Below, one piece after another: positions 33,300 through 44,199 of a stretch of DNA of 64,000 nucleotides (the stretch's first letter is position 1; each line of letters opens with the position of its first letter). The stretch is from Brachynemurus nebulosus. Its lineage: Eukaryota > Arthropoda > Insecta > Neuroptera > Myrmeleontidae. Both the position numbers and the translations under genes were made by a program. The stretch lies in contig JAPWDM010000001.1 of the NCBI GenBank assembly GCA_035578155.1, forward strand, positions 10,329,543-10,393,542, written 5' to 3'. The notes below the pieces were generated by a model. It was not told the origin of the DNA, searched no databases, and saw only the letters and a program-made list of their open reading frames with translations.

Positions 33300-34010
33300 T
33301 TTTCGAAAAAATACCCCTTTCGCAGCACCTGCATAACATAGCGAATTTCCAAAGATTGGACACTGGCGGATCTTATACATATAAGAACCTGTACCCATGT
33401 AAAATAGTTTAGTTCTCTAGATGTGAAAAAATTTTCAAAATCAGTCGAATAGTTAATTTTTGGCGCTTTTGGGATCCCCGCACCTTGGCGGACCTCATAT
33501 AACATAACTTATATCCCTCTAAAATAGTTTAGCTGCCTAACAATCAACAAATTTTCAAAATCGGTGATGACGCGCTCTTGAAAAGTTAGTTAATTTTTAT
33601 TTGAAAAAAATGAAACAAATATAAATATTGTTATTGTAATGACAAAAGCGATAAAGCATTTATTGTATTAGATTAGATTATTGTATAAGAAATTCAGAAT
33701 ATTTCATAATTTTTCACAAAAGCTAGTTTACTTAGGAATAATGTTTTAAAAGCTTGTTTTATGTAATTTTTTATAATCTGTTCGATGATGTAAAAAAAAT
33801 TGAAACAATTTTTGAAATCTGGCCAAATTTTGCAAAAAACTACTAAAAATGACGAAAAATGGCCGAAATTTTGGCTTCTAAAAGCCGGACTTATCTGGCT
33901 GACGAACTCATCTAAGCCACTGGGATTTTTGAACTTCTCACCAAAATTTCGTAAAGATTGGATGCTTCGTTCGAGAGTTATCGCACAGATATATACATAC
34001 ACCTACACAC

Positions 34011-34092
<82 letters not shown>

Positions 34093-34180
34093 TCAAACAA
34101 GTTTCTGCTACAGTCTCGGGCTCAAGTCTGTAGTAATAAGTAAATTTCCAAAATGGAAATTCGCTTAAAAATGGCAAAGT
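33300..34180 (-). repeat. composite dispersed repeat E-A-B, reverse copy, with (AT)n at 34022-34091
   Basis: 33310-33645 is family E (shared with 23.3 kb). 33660-33990 is family A (AATAATGNTTTAAAA, GGCTNACGAACT, TTCGTAAARA, TTCGTTCGAGA), shared with 59.3-59.6 kb and, in reverse, 47.7-47.9 kb. 34092-34165 is the complement of family B (GCGAATTTCC, CCCGAGACTGTAG..). About 34 AT units sit between A and B. The same order near 59.3 kb suggests one mobile repeat unit, not chance adjacency. No coding content recognised. Confidence 0.65.
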
Positions 34181-36405
34181 ACCTGCTTATGAGGTAAATT
34201 TACCCTAATTACTATTTTTATTTTCTTTTTGCTTAGCTTGCAATGAATATTCGGCAGCTATTCGGTCATTTTTTGACATTCGGTGGAATATGGAATATAT
34301 CGAATACTGAAACACTCTCTTCGGCCGAATACCACCGACTAACGGAAAAAAGGAAGTTTGCAATTTTCTATCCTCAGATATGTTTTAAAATAATTAAAAA
34401 GTCGATTAAACAACAATTTATTTACATGAATGTCAAAATAAATTGGTTTTAGATACAAAGTTTTAAGAAACAAAAAAAAAACATTATTTGAAGACGTCAA
34501 TTTAAATTGACTTTTTAATATTTTCCATCCAACTTCAAACTTTTTAGTCACTATTGTTACTCAAAAGATTAATTATTTTACTGTAATTTAAGAAAGATAC
34601 CTATATCTTCGCCGTTACGTTTTGATATTTTTAAACCAAGTTCATGAGTAATTTTTTTCATGTTGTCGCAACTTATCTCGCGGTTCATGGTACTTACCGT
34701 TCACATCAAAACGATAAGTAATAAATAATAAGTAGAATAGAAAAACACAATAATGTCGCACGCTAGCGTATTTTTCTTCTTTGCCTATGCGTTCTATACT
34801 TATTTTATTACTACCGTTCTGATGTAAACAGCGTATAAGAATATTATTTTTCATACATGCACGCAAATATGTTTTCTATGATGGACATGCTCATTTTTTA
34901 TTAAAAAAACTATATAAATAATAAATATACTTAAAATATGTATTGGTGTATATTTTCATGCTTAGGATGACGGATATACACATTTATCATGTACGGTGTA
35001 TATTAAACTGTCAATATAAATACCTATGGGAATACTATTGCTTCAGGTTTATTAATAATAAGCAACAGGGTATGATTTATTGAAGTGTGTGGTATGAGTT
35101 ACCTTTTTTAATAGAAATTTAAGGGTTTCCATTTTTTACCTCATATTTTCAATTAAGAAATATATATTGCAACAACAATTCATCGTATACCTATATTAGA
35201 TACTGAAGATGTTTTCGTTCTTTCTGAATTATTATTATTATTATTATCAATCGTAAATCAAAATTACTAAAAAAATTTACGAAAAATTACAAATTAATGT
35301 CTGTGCAAAACGTTGAGGTATTTAATTTCTACCATTTTATGATTTTTATGATACAGATATTTTAATTTTGATTTTAAAAATGAATTTTGATAGACTATAT
35401 AGAAATGTAAAAATGGCAATTTAAAGATATTGTTTTTAATCCTGCCAAAATATGATATATTAAATACTAACTCCTACTCGCGACTTCGCCTGCATAGTAT
35501 TTGAAATTATGACATGTTTTTCCGAAGTAGACTATGCCCATTTTTGTCCCTCGTGTGCCATTAATATGTAAAGCTTGAAGTTAGTCATTTATTTTTTAAG
35601 CGAAAACGTCTATAGCGAAGTAAAAGCTCTTTGTGAAAGTGCACTGAAATCTGTAATGGTCGATAGTGTTACAAGAACAGTAACACCTCGGTTGTAATGA
35701 AATTTGTAATGGTTGCAAGCTGAAACAGATGCGAGTGATTAGTTAATCATTGCTAAGTGAACTAATAACTTTATATTGTTCAAATTGAGTCTTATCTTTA
35801 AGAAATTTTTTCTTTAATGATAATGAAAATAAATATACATTTTACATAGTAAAAGCATTCCTGCGATTAAATTAATATTTCTGTTCACTAATAAAATAGA
35901 TAAAAATAACTTTACTTTCATTATTATTACCTATCTATAGAAACAAGAACAAAATAAATTCTAAAATTAAAAAAGTTAAAATCACATTTAATATGCTGTT
36001 AAATATCAAATAATTGTATTTGTATTTGTAAAAAGACCCCAAGTTAATATTGTGGTTTAACGTTGGATTGACAAAATGCCGAGTTCAGAATTTTATTGAC
36101 TAATAAAAAATATACAGGAAAGATTCTTTTTATAATACACCCTGACCAGATAGAAATGCAATTATATTGCTATCTCTTTTTAAATACAAATTCAGAATAT
36201 ACAGATTGATAACAATGACTTGCAATTTCGATGTGTATAGAATACAAAATAATGTATACCTACATATGATAAATGTCTGAAATACATTTTAGTGCAAAAT
36301 ATTTAATTATCAGTTAAAAATTTATACTTTTATAAAAAATAAATGTATTTCGTATTAAAAATGCCTTTCGTATTTAATACATTAAACACCTGTATATAAA
36401 TTATA
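34181..36405. other. AT-rich, no gene seen
   Basis: A short (ATT)n run near 35228-35247 and a fragment near 35470 (ACTCCTACTCGCGACTTCGC) typical of the start of a dispersed insect repeat. Otherwise unremarkable. Confidence 0.45.
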
Positions 36406-36407
36406 TA

Positions 36408-38157
36408 AGGTAAGAGTACCAGTAGCCGTCATTGACCCAATAGCCGTCAAGTTTCAGTAAAATAATAAATATTAAGATATTAAGCAAGCATATATTTTCT
36501 GTGTATCCTACTACATGTTCTGGAAAGTATTGCCAACCATTATTTCATTTAATGATAGCATTCCATTTATGAACTGCTCATCTGAAAGTTAGTGTTTGTA
36601 AAATTTGTATATAATCACTAAAACTCGTAAGTTTTAGCTAAGGAAAGCACTAATTTAATTTTACTGTAATTTTGGTTTAACGAATAATTAGTTAGATTTT
36701 TTTCCTTTGCTTTTTAGGTTTATTATGAATTAAATTTTGTTAAAAAATAGTTTTTAGACCAGAAAACCTAACAGAAATTTATTATTTTTAATGGGGGCTA
36801 TTGGTACATAAAATATAGGCATTTTCCAGTAACCGTCATAGTGACGGTTATTGGGATAACAAATTGTATTTTAAAAAAGGATACATATTTTCCTATGTTT
36901 TTTTCACTAAAATTTTAAAATCTGGATTACATTCACAGCAATACGATAAAGCTACTGACCAGTACCCGTCATTATTTTCTGTAACAATTAAATTTTAGTA
37001 GTCCTTGTAAATTAATGTCGGATACTGGTACCCTATAGTAACGTTTTTTGGTACCGTCTTTTTTGTAGGTAAATTTAAATGTAAAATACAGTAATACAGA
37101 TTAAATAAATGCTTTTGATACATATGCTATTCATTAAAAAAAATGCCGATTCCTATCGTAGCCAAACAATTTGGTATATCACAGATAACTGTCAGATCAT
37201 ATTGTCAGATAAATTAAAAGGAAAAAAGGATAAATGCCTCCACAATTATTTTAACCAACAAAGAAGATGAGAACATAGTAAAGTTGATGATACATTTGAA
37301 TGAAACTGTGATCCTTAACTGCTAGACAGTAGCCAACTACTTATCCAAAATTTGAGAAAATCCATTTACTCATGGTCAACCAGGACGAAAATGATTCTTG
37401 TATCTTTGCAATAGCCATCCGTAGTTATTTAAGCGATTATCTCAAAATTTAACAAAATCAGGGGCTTCGTTAGCCGAGTAAAATATCAAAAACTGGTTTA
37501 AGAAAATTGAAGAATATTTTAAGAAAGAAGAATTTATAGAAATTTTGAAAGATACAGAGCGTCTGATGAAAGTATGATGGATCAGTATCTTTTTGAGTCC
37601 GACTAATAACCATGTAATTGTATAGAAAGGACAAAAATCAATACATAATGTTATTAATTTCAATGAAAAATAATGTTCAAAAACAGCATATATTATGGAT
37701 AATATATGTAAAGTTAAAGAGAATTCTAAAATAATCAGTTCAGTGGCAATCTAAGCAATATTACCTGCAGGAATTGTATAAATGAAATAACAATCAAAAA
37801 AAAATTTTTTTAATAAAGCTTTAACCTTAAGTATTTTAGTTATATAGCTCAGTTGTTTAAGATTAATCATATTCTAAAGAATGACGGATACTGGGTCGCT
37901 CCTCTGACGGATACTGGAATATCGTTAATTTTTTATTGACGGGTACTGGTACACCACACTTTTTCCTTTATCTTATTTTTTTTTAATATAGGTATTTATT
38001 ATAAAAATATTCAAATAAATTAAAATATTCCTGAAAGATCAAAAAATTATCTTTCGTTTTAGCTTTACTGTTAGTTATTTCGTATAATTATGAACGAAAA
38101 AATTTAATGTAAAGTCCTGCTCATGTCTTAACATAACGGCTACTGGTGCTCTTACCT
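36408..38157 (+). mobile_element. decayed pogo-like DNA transposon, 1.75 kb, TA duplication
   Basis: Terminal repeats AGGTAAGAGYACCAGTAGCC (about 22 bp, one mismatch) are flanked by TA (36406-36407 and 38158-38159). TA targeting plus the CENP-B/pogo-like coding remnant places it in the Tc1/mariner-pogo superfamily. About ten copies of the 13-mer TGACGGNTACTGG or its complement are spread through the non-coding flanks (36419, 36437, 36826, 36842, 36959, 37017, 37882, 37905, 37937, 38134). A terminal fragment of a relative lies at 6150-6318. Confidence 0.85.
37143..37740 (+). pseudogene. pogo/Tigger-like transposase remnant
   Basis: Joined by eye across several stops, the frames give an N-terminal helix-turn-helix (VAKQFGISQITVRSY), then TNKEDENIVKLMIHLNE and a CENP-B-type helix region. 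A conserved block follows: NLTKSGASLAE, a stop, then NIKNWFKKIEEYF and EFIEILKDTERLM, and then FLSPTNNHVIV and NVINFNEK. In intact pogo-like transposases the same order occurs (HTH_psq, CENP-B HTH, 'LT-SRAS..NI..WF..IE.YL', 'DE' of the catalytic core). At least five in-frame stops are visible and the second half of the DDE domain is missing, so it is non-functional. The assignment rests on motif order, not on a database search. Confidence 0.7.
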
Positions 38158-38159
38158 TA

Positions 38160-38820
38160 TTCGTAGTACATGTTTAAATGAATAAAAAATATATTTCTTT
38201 CTTTCCTAAAAATATTACGAAATATATTTCTTTCTTTCTCTCACGTGTATTATAAAAAGAATCATTGCTGCATATAAACCTTTTAACTTGCCTGCTATTG
38301 TACCCAATATTTTTCCTTATTTTTATTTTTGATTACGAATAACACTTCTTGAAGCTTATCAGTCGAAGGAAATAAAACTTTGGTCTTGTCAAAAACTTAA
38401 TTCAAAATAGATTTATTAGCTTAAAGCGTAAAACATGTTACACATTCTTTTTTTTTTCTTTCATTTCCCGTCCCATTTTTTAAAGAAACTTTATCGATTA
38501 TTTTTACACGTGTTTTGAAAGTTTATAAGTTATAACAATATTCAACTCACTTATCAAACTATCTACACTTTGTTAAATCATCTAAATCTAAACGATACAC
38601 TTGTATATAGTAATTTTGATACATATTTGTTTATCATCAGACTTTAAAAGTAAATAGGGAAGTGTGTAAGGTTATTTCATTGTTATAAATATACAGCATG
38701 TATAATACAAATTTATTAGACTTAGGTAGGTACATATAAATGTGAAAATTGCTATGGAAGTTAAATCTTAAGCTTTTAACATTAAAATAAAAAAATTCGG
38801 GGGACAGGTCTACCCACACT
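38160..38820. other. AT-rich, no gene seen
   Basis: Direct duplication AAATATATTTCTTTCTTTC (38188-38240); nothing else recognised. Confidence 0.5.
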
Positions 38821-39530
38821 GTCAACTTCCCATTGCGTGTCCTTAAAGACTAGAGATTACTGTACATAAATAATTCTTTTTTCATTTCAGGCGACTCCTC
38901 CCCTGGGCCCCCGATAGAGGCTTTGCCTCTTGCACCATACCGGTGGCTTCTCTTTCTGTACCTAAGGGTGGGGGCTCCACCCTTATCAAACAAATGATAA
39001 CATCATTTGTTCTCAAGATATGCGAGACAAAATATATTTTAGCAAAAACTAATTTTTCAAGTTTCTTATTTTGTTTTTGTTTTTTTTTTCGTTTTTTTCC
39101 GTTTTTTTTTTTTTTTTAATTTTGTAATAAAATACTGGCGTTTTTAACATCAAGGAAGGTTCTTAGGCCATTATATAATTATGTTATGGTAAAAAATCCA
39201 TATAATCTATGTTATCTTAATAAAGTTAATTCCGTTTTTTTACCACAAAAAACAAACCGCTAATCCGAATTAGCTGAAAACTTTATCCGGTCTTCATTTT
39301 TTGATTACGCATCTAATGAAATTTGTCCGGAGTTGATATCATTATTTGTTCTCGAGATATGCGAGACGAAAAAAATTCACGAACGAACGAACTAACGAAC
39401 GCACACACAGACATTACGCTAAAAACGATGGATTCGGATTCTAGTGACCTTGAAACGTGGAGATATGTCAAAATTAGCGATTCGTAAAATCGGACCCATT
39501 ACAATAACTTCCTATGGGAAGTTAAAAATT
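38821..39530. repeat. dispersed repeat bounded by AACTTCCCA / TGGGAAGTT, with GC-rich hairpins
   Basis: The left edge has TCAACTTCCCATTGCGTG and the right edge ACTTCCTATGGGAAGTTAAA. Inside are two local hairpins (AGAGGCTTTGCCTCT near 38916 and AAGGGTGGGGGCTCCACCCTT near 38962) and an internal direct repeat TTGTTCTCRAGATATGCGAG (39008 and 39347). A run of GAACGAACGAACTAACGAAC (39382-) follows. No protein is recognised; the family resembles widespread insect repeats, but I cannot name it. Confidence 0.5.
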
Positions 39531-39559
39531 ACAACATAATTATCAATGATCAATCAAGC

Positions 39560-39649
39560 TTCTACTGTGGCAGGTGTAGCAGAGATACAGAATCTTAGAA
39601 GCCCAAGAGGCTTTGAGGATAAAACAGTTACAAAAAAAAAAAAAAAAAA
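39560..39649 (+). repeat. possible retroposed fragment with A18 tail
   Basis: A short GC-richer piece (GGCAGGTGTAGCAGAGATAC, GAAGCCCAAGAGGCTTTGAG) is followed by 18 As at 39632-39649. No target duplication was established. Confidence 0.35.
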
Positions 39650-39651
39650 TG

Positions 39652-40207
39652 CAAACCAGGCCGGTAAATATAACAATAAGGTGATTTAGTTGCTTTTAAA
39701 ACTGTTTAAACCTGAAATTTAGAAAATTTTTGTCATTAACGGCAGAAATATTTTTAGAGAAGCGAAAATAAAGGCAATTTCGAATTTCTTTTTTTATAAA
39801 GAAAAGATTGATTTAAAATTTTAAGTTCTTGAATTTAATTTACTGACCTTAAAGTGTTACAACATATAAAATTGGCGGCTGCAGAAGCTCTTCATTGAAG
39901 AGTGTTGCTTCACAAGTTCTTTCTTTGTTCTAAAATTTGTATGGGATATAAAGACTTATTGAACATACCAGTTATCTGTTCACAGAAAAAAATCCCATCA
40001 CTTCAGGCTTCAGTTTTTATCCATCCATTGCCATGTTGTTTATTTTTTAAAAACCATATCCTTATAATAAACGGTTCCGATGTAAACAAGGTATAAGGTA
40101 CAGTGATAAAAAAATAAAATAAAATAAAAAACATTTTTCTATATTCCTTTGAAATTTTTAAAATGAAACCATAGAAGTCGACAACAATAAAAATGTGAGA
40201 AATTACG
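39652..40207. other. no gene seen
   Basis: AT-rich; nothing recognised. Confidence 0.5.
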
Positions 40208-40229
40208 AGAATGTCCAAACGAGATCGTT

Positions 40230-40395
40230 ATTTTAGCGAATTTCCCAGTGGAAAAATCAGCTATTACAGCCGCTGTCATGGTTAGACTTGAATCCGGGAT
40301 GATGATAGAAATTTATTTTGAGGTCCCTATAACCCGAACACAATAGTTCTCGAACGAAACATTCTATTTTTACAAAATTTGATGGATAACTAGAC
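40230..40395 (+). repeat. dispersed family B, copy
   Basis: Starts GCGAATTTCC, then CAGCTATTACAGCC, GCTGTCATG, TAGAAATTTATTTTGAGGTC and CTCGAACGAAACATTCTATTTTTAC. This gives the family order without the (AT)n insertion of 4.67 kb or the MITE of 46.85 kb, so it serves as an empty-site reference. Confidence 0.75.
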
Positions 40396-40555
40396 ACAAC
40401 CGATGCCCGACACTTCAAAAAAAAAAAGTTTTATACAAAAATTTGCCAAAATTTAAAAGTTTTTCGATTTTTTTACGGGCGAAGATAAAAAGCGGGAAAA
40501 ATCGGATTAGATACATTTTTGAATCATTATCCTATATGTTAGCGGGTTCCCGAGA

Positions 40556-40691
40556 AATAGTATATTACGTGATTGAGGTTGTAAGTTACATATTACACAC
40601 GAGCGAAACAGTTACACAAAAGCCGTGCAGCGGCGAATGCGAAATTCCGCGAGTGTGTAATATACCTTACAACCGAATTACGTACTATATT
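40556..40691. repeat. palindromic element 1 of the 40.5-42.8 kb cluster
   Basis: Arms 40556-40605 and 40649-40691: AATAGTATATTACGTGATT pairs with AATTACGTACTATATT, then GGTTGTAAG / CTTACAACC and ATTACACAC / GTGTGTAAT. The loop (40606-40648) is GC-richer. The outer word ATAGTATAT is shared with elements 2 and 3. Confidence 0.8.
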
Positions 40692-41424
40692 TTATCTACG
40701 ACTAACATGAAATTCACAATAAATAATAAATAAATTTGATACGAATACAATACATTAAAATTATGTAGAACTTGATATTTATTACAGACAAATGTAAAGA
40801 TTCAGTTGCTAGATAAAATTTTTATACAGATTTTAATATAATACACACTTATAAACATTGACAAAAGTGTAGTGTACTGCGTTCCTTTACGTATAGGCGC
40901 GTGTAAAGTTCAATTTTCTGTACAAGTTTATGTAAAATATTATATTTTACCTAGACAGTATTTTGTACAATAAATACTCTTAAAACAATTTCTTTGACTT
41001 CTGAAAACAAGTAAAGAAAATATTTTTTTGAATCAAACAAAAAATATTTTTTAGCTTAAGGAAATGTTTTTTTTCTACTCCTACTATTAAAAGTAACATT
41101 TTGTGCACGGCTAACTATATGTAAAAATTAATAATTGCCCACACAATGCGGAAATAGCCGTGGAAAATTATTTCGCACGGCTTAATTTAATAAAAAAGTT
41201 GGCTCTGTCTGATTTAATATATAATGTAATATGTAATTCTAAAAATATACATAATATTTATGTTGATTATTTATTATTGTTTCCATAGTTTCAAAGTATG
41301 CTTTGGCAAAAATTTGAACATCTTACTGCTGATATTATAAATTTAAAAATTTTTTACTACTTATTTAAATTTATTTTAATTATTTATGTTAAATTTTACG
41401 ACAAAAAAATGTGCTCGTAGAAAA
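40692..41424. other. no gene seen
   Basis: AT-rich spacer between palindromes. Confidence 0.5.
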
Positions 41425-41557
41425 AGTATAGTGTAAAATGCGTGGGAAAAGCTTATTTCTCACTCATACGAATTGTTGCACTCGCCCTGCGGGCTCGCGC
41501 AACAAACTCATATTCGTGAGAAATAAGCCTCTTTTCCCACTTATTGTACAATATACT
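41425..41557. repeat. palindromic element 2
   Basis: Near-perfect arms 41425-41487 and 41491-41557 around the centre GCCC-TGC-GGGC. Pairing runs through TTGTTGC / GCAACAA, CTTATTTCTCAC / GTGAGAAATAAG and GTGGGAAAA / TTTTCCCAC. The whole can extrude as a hairpin of over 60 bp. Confidence 0.9.
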
Positions 41558-42295
41558 ATTTTTTGTTGATCGAAAAACAAAAAAATTCAAAGAAATTATT
41601 AATCTTTGAACAAAGAACTCGTTTTGAGCGTGTAACTAATTTGATGATAATCGTAGATAAAAGTAATTTTTGTAACCGTAAATTCGTTATGTCATGCAAG
41701 ATGCTGCAACAGAGGTATTTATATTTGTACTAAAAACAGAAGAGTATATTTCATTGCAAAGAAAAATGAATTAAATAAGTCAAATATTTTCATATTACAT
41801 ACTGAGATACTAACTACATAATATGAGCTACGTGTGAGTATATTTTTACCGTGCTAGTAAAAACAGTACACTATTTATCCTTCTCCTTATTCGTATACCT
41901 GCATACATTTACTTATATAGGTACATATCCACAATATATAAAATATAAAGGGATGATGTTCCAAGAAAATTGGTTATGTGTTTGCTAGATGGAGGCTGGC
42001 TGGTGAGGTTAAGTTTTCTATAAAAACGATGAGATGTATCATTTATTTTCAATAACTGACGTACATCCTGACACTAGTGGAAATAAATGAGAAACGTGAT
42101 ATCGACGTCGTCCTCATTCAATATGAAACAAAAACATTTTTCCTCCTTTTGAGAATATTAAATATATATTGTGTGTGTTTGTCTGTCTGTCTTCTGTCTA
42201 TCTTATATACATATATTGTACATATGTATACATACCCACGTCTGTGTCTGTTGATACAGAATGTACCAAAAAAATTTATTTTATACTCAGAAATT
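41558..42295. other. no gene seen
   Basis: AT-rich spacer with a short GTCTGTCTGTCTTCTGTC run near 42180. Confidence 0.5.
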
Positions 42296-42430
42296 AATAG
42301 TATATGGTGCAATAAGTGCGGGAAATTGTCGACTGCCCACGAAAGCGAAGTTGAGCGCACGAACGTAGTGAGTGCGCTCATTCGCTTGAGTGGGGCAATC
42401 GACAATCCCGCACGAGTTGCACATACTATT
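42296..42430. repeat. palindromic element 3
   Basis: Arms 42296-42360 and 42372-42430: AATAGTATATGGTGCAA / TTGCACATACTATT, GTGCGGGA / TCCCGCAC, TTGTCGA / TCGACAA, AAGCGAA / TTCGCTT and GAGCGCAC / GTGCGCTC around a centre GAACGTAGTGA. The two overlapping antiparallel open frames here are by-products of the palindrome. Confidence 0.9.
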
Positions 42431-42641
42431 TTTATTACGAATTTCACATAATTTTTTCTATTATTATCACTTTTTTTGACATTTTTATTACTTTTTGAAA
42501 TAATATTTTTAAGTGTTCGTCTTTTTTTCTGAATTAATTATCGTTTAAATTACTTTGTTGGTGGTTTATATAGAAATAATTATGAAATATTTATTAAATG
42601 AAAAATTAAGAGGCAGCCTTTCGTGTTTTATTGTCAATTTG

Positions 42642-42751
42642 CGTGTAGAAAGTTACTTTCCACACGCAAAAAGTATGCGGGAAGAGTACAGTGGGCAAAC
42701 AGCTACTTTGCGTACAGAAATGTGTGCGCCAAGTTAGTACTTCTCCCGCAT
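42642..42751. repeat. palindromic element 4 (two adjacent hairpins)
   Basis: GTGTAGAAAGT / ACTTTCCACAC (42642-42667) and ATGCGGGAAGAGTAC / GTACTTCTCCCGCAT (42675-42689, 42737-42751). It shares the GCGGGA core style with element 3. Confidence 0.75.
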
Positions 42752-43406
42752 GAGTAATAAAAAAAAAAGAAAAAAGTAAATTATAAGTTTTGATTTGATT
42801 TGCAATTGTTTCTCATAAAAAAGTAATAAGTGTATTCAATAAGAAACTAATTCACGTAACAAAAGATACATGTGATTTTTGATTAAACTGAAACTTGTTT
42901 TTGTGCGAAGACAGCATAAAAAATACATAAAAAAACTATTCAGAAATTTTATATTGTAAGTATGTAGCTACAAAAATATAGTTTGCAATAGACCATAAAA
43001 AAGAAACTTGTTTACAATTCTGAGTTAAAAAGTTAGCTTTATAGTTGCCTATAATAGTGTCAAACTGGTTTACTTTTAGGCTAGTTACTTTACCTACGTG
43101 CAAAATAAATATGTTTTTTTCACTCGCTGAAATTGTTCAGCAAGGTTTTTGCTCAATCTATAGAATACCTATAGAAAAACTAGTTTCTAAAATCAGAATA
43201 GCTCTTGAAAAACATTTTTGTCTGTAAATTGTAAAAATTCTAGCACGGTGTCTTGATTGTATGAGCTCGACTCGTTCTTGACCGGTTTCGTTTACAAAAT
43301 TAAATGATTCATAAACTCAGCATGCGAATCTGTTCTTTTGTAATACGCCCGTAAAAATCAATTTCAGAAAAAACAGGCATATCAACAATCTATGTGTAAA
43401 TTCAGG
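42752..43406. other. no gene seen
   Basis: AT-rich; nothing recognised. Confidence 0.5.
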
Positions 43407-43408
43407 TA

Positions 43409-43695
43409 ACCCCCGAAGAACACGGTACTTGAAAAACACAAGTTTTAAACAGCCCGGGTACTTTCTTTCGAACTACACGGTTTCAAACTACACGATTTTC
43501 GTGTAATTCTTTTGAAAAAAATAAAATACATATATTATTCGATATAAAATTATTTCCAAATATGTCACATAGGTATACATAATACGTAACGCTTTTCTTC
43601 TTAATTTCACACTTGAAACGGAATCTCGTTTTTCGTAGTCTCGAACAACACGGTTTCAAAGAACACGGAACCAATTAATCGTGTTCTTCGGGGGT
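43409..43695. mobile_element. Tc1/mariner-type MITE, 287 bp, TA duplication
   Basis: Terminal repeats ACCCCCGAAGAACACG (16 bp, perfect) are flanked by TA at 43407-43408 and 43696-43697. Inside, iterated words of the type GAAC(T/A)ACACGGTTTCAAA appear near both ends (43471-43495, 43640-43670), likely subterminal transposase sites. No ORF. Confidence 0.85.
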
Positions 43696-43699
43696 TATC

Positions 43700-44043
43700 T
43701 GGAATCAATGGCGCGCCCATATGAAAATATGCAGAGGGCTAGAACTGGGGGTAAGGAAAATTTTTAATATTTTGGATAACGAATGGCGACTTGTAAGTAG
43801 CCATAAAAGTTTTAATTTTCTGACATTCAGGGCCGGCAAAAACATGATGGGCCCCGGGGCACAAAAAAAATTTTTAAACATTTTTTCCTTAAAAATTCAA
43901 GTGGCCAGAAAAAAAAACATCCTGTTCCTCTTAGCGGGGAAAATTAACATTTATATATTCTATCCTTTGTGGGACCACAGCCTCCACCCCCTGCCGCCGA
44001 GTATAGGCGCCCTTGTCTGGAATAACACATAATTACGCCACTG
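43700..44043. repeat. hAT-like termini, nested and incomplete
   Basis: On the minus strand 44043 starts CAGTGGCGTAATTATGTG, a common hAT-type end. On the plus strand CAATGGCGCGCCC (43708) and CAGGGCCGGC (43829) look like left ends of hAT-type elements, the latter followed by GATGGGCCCCGGGGCAC. No matching 8-bp duplications were found, so pairing of ends is unresolved. Confidence 0.4.
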
Positions 44044-44199
44044 CACTACTGGAGTATTGCGCGATTGCGTATTTTCCCATAACGAAAAGTTTTTAACATA
44101 TTATTATCTTCCCTCGTGATCGGTCATTTTTAGAAGGGCGTAGGAAATAATTCATATATCCACCTCCGGTTTTGTGAATTCTTTGATATTGTGGTTTGA

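Noticed and set aside
42077..42451. Overlapping 124-aa and 109-aa frames on opposite strands
   Set aside because: Both cross the 42296-42430 palindrome; their openness in both directions is explained by the inverted repeat.
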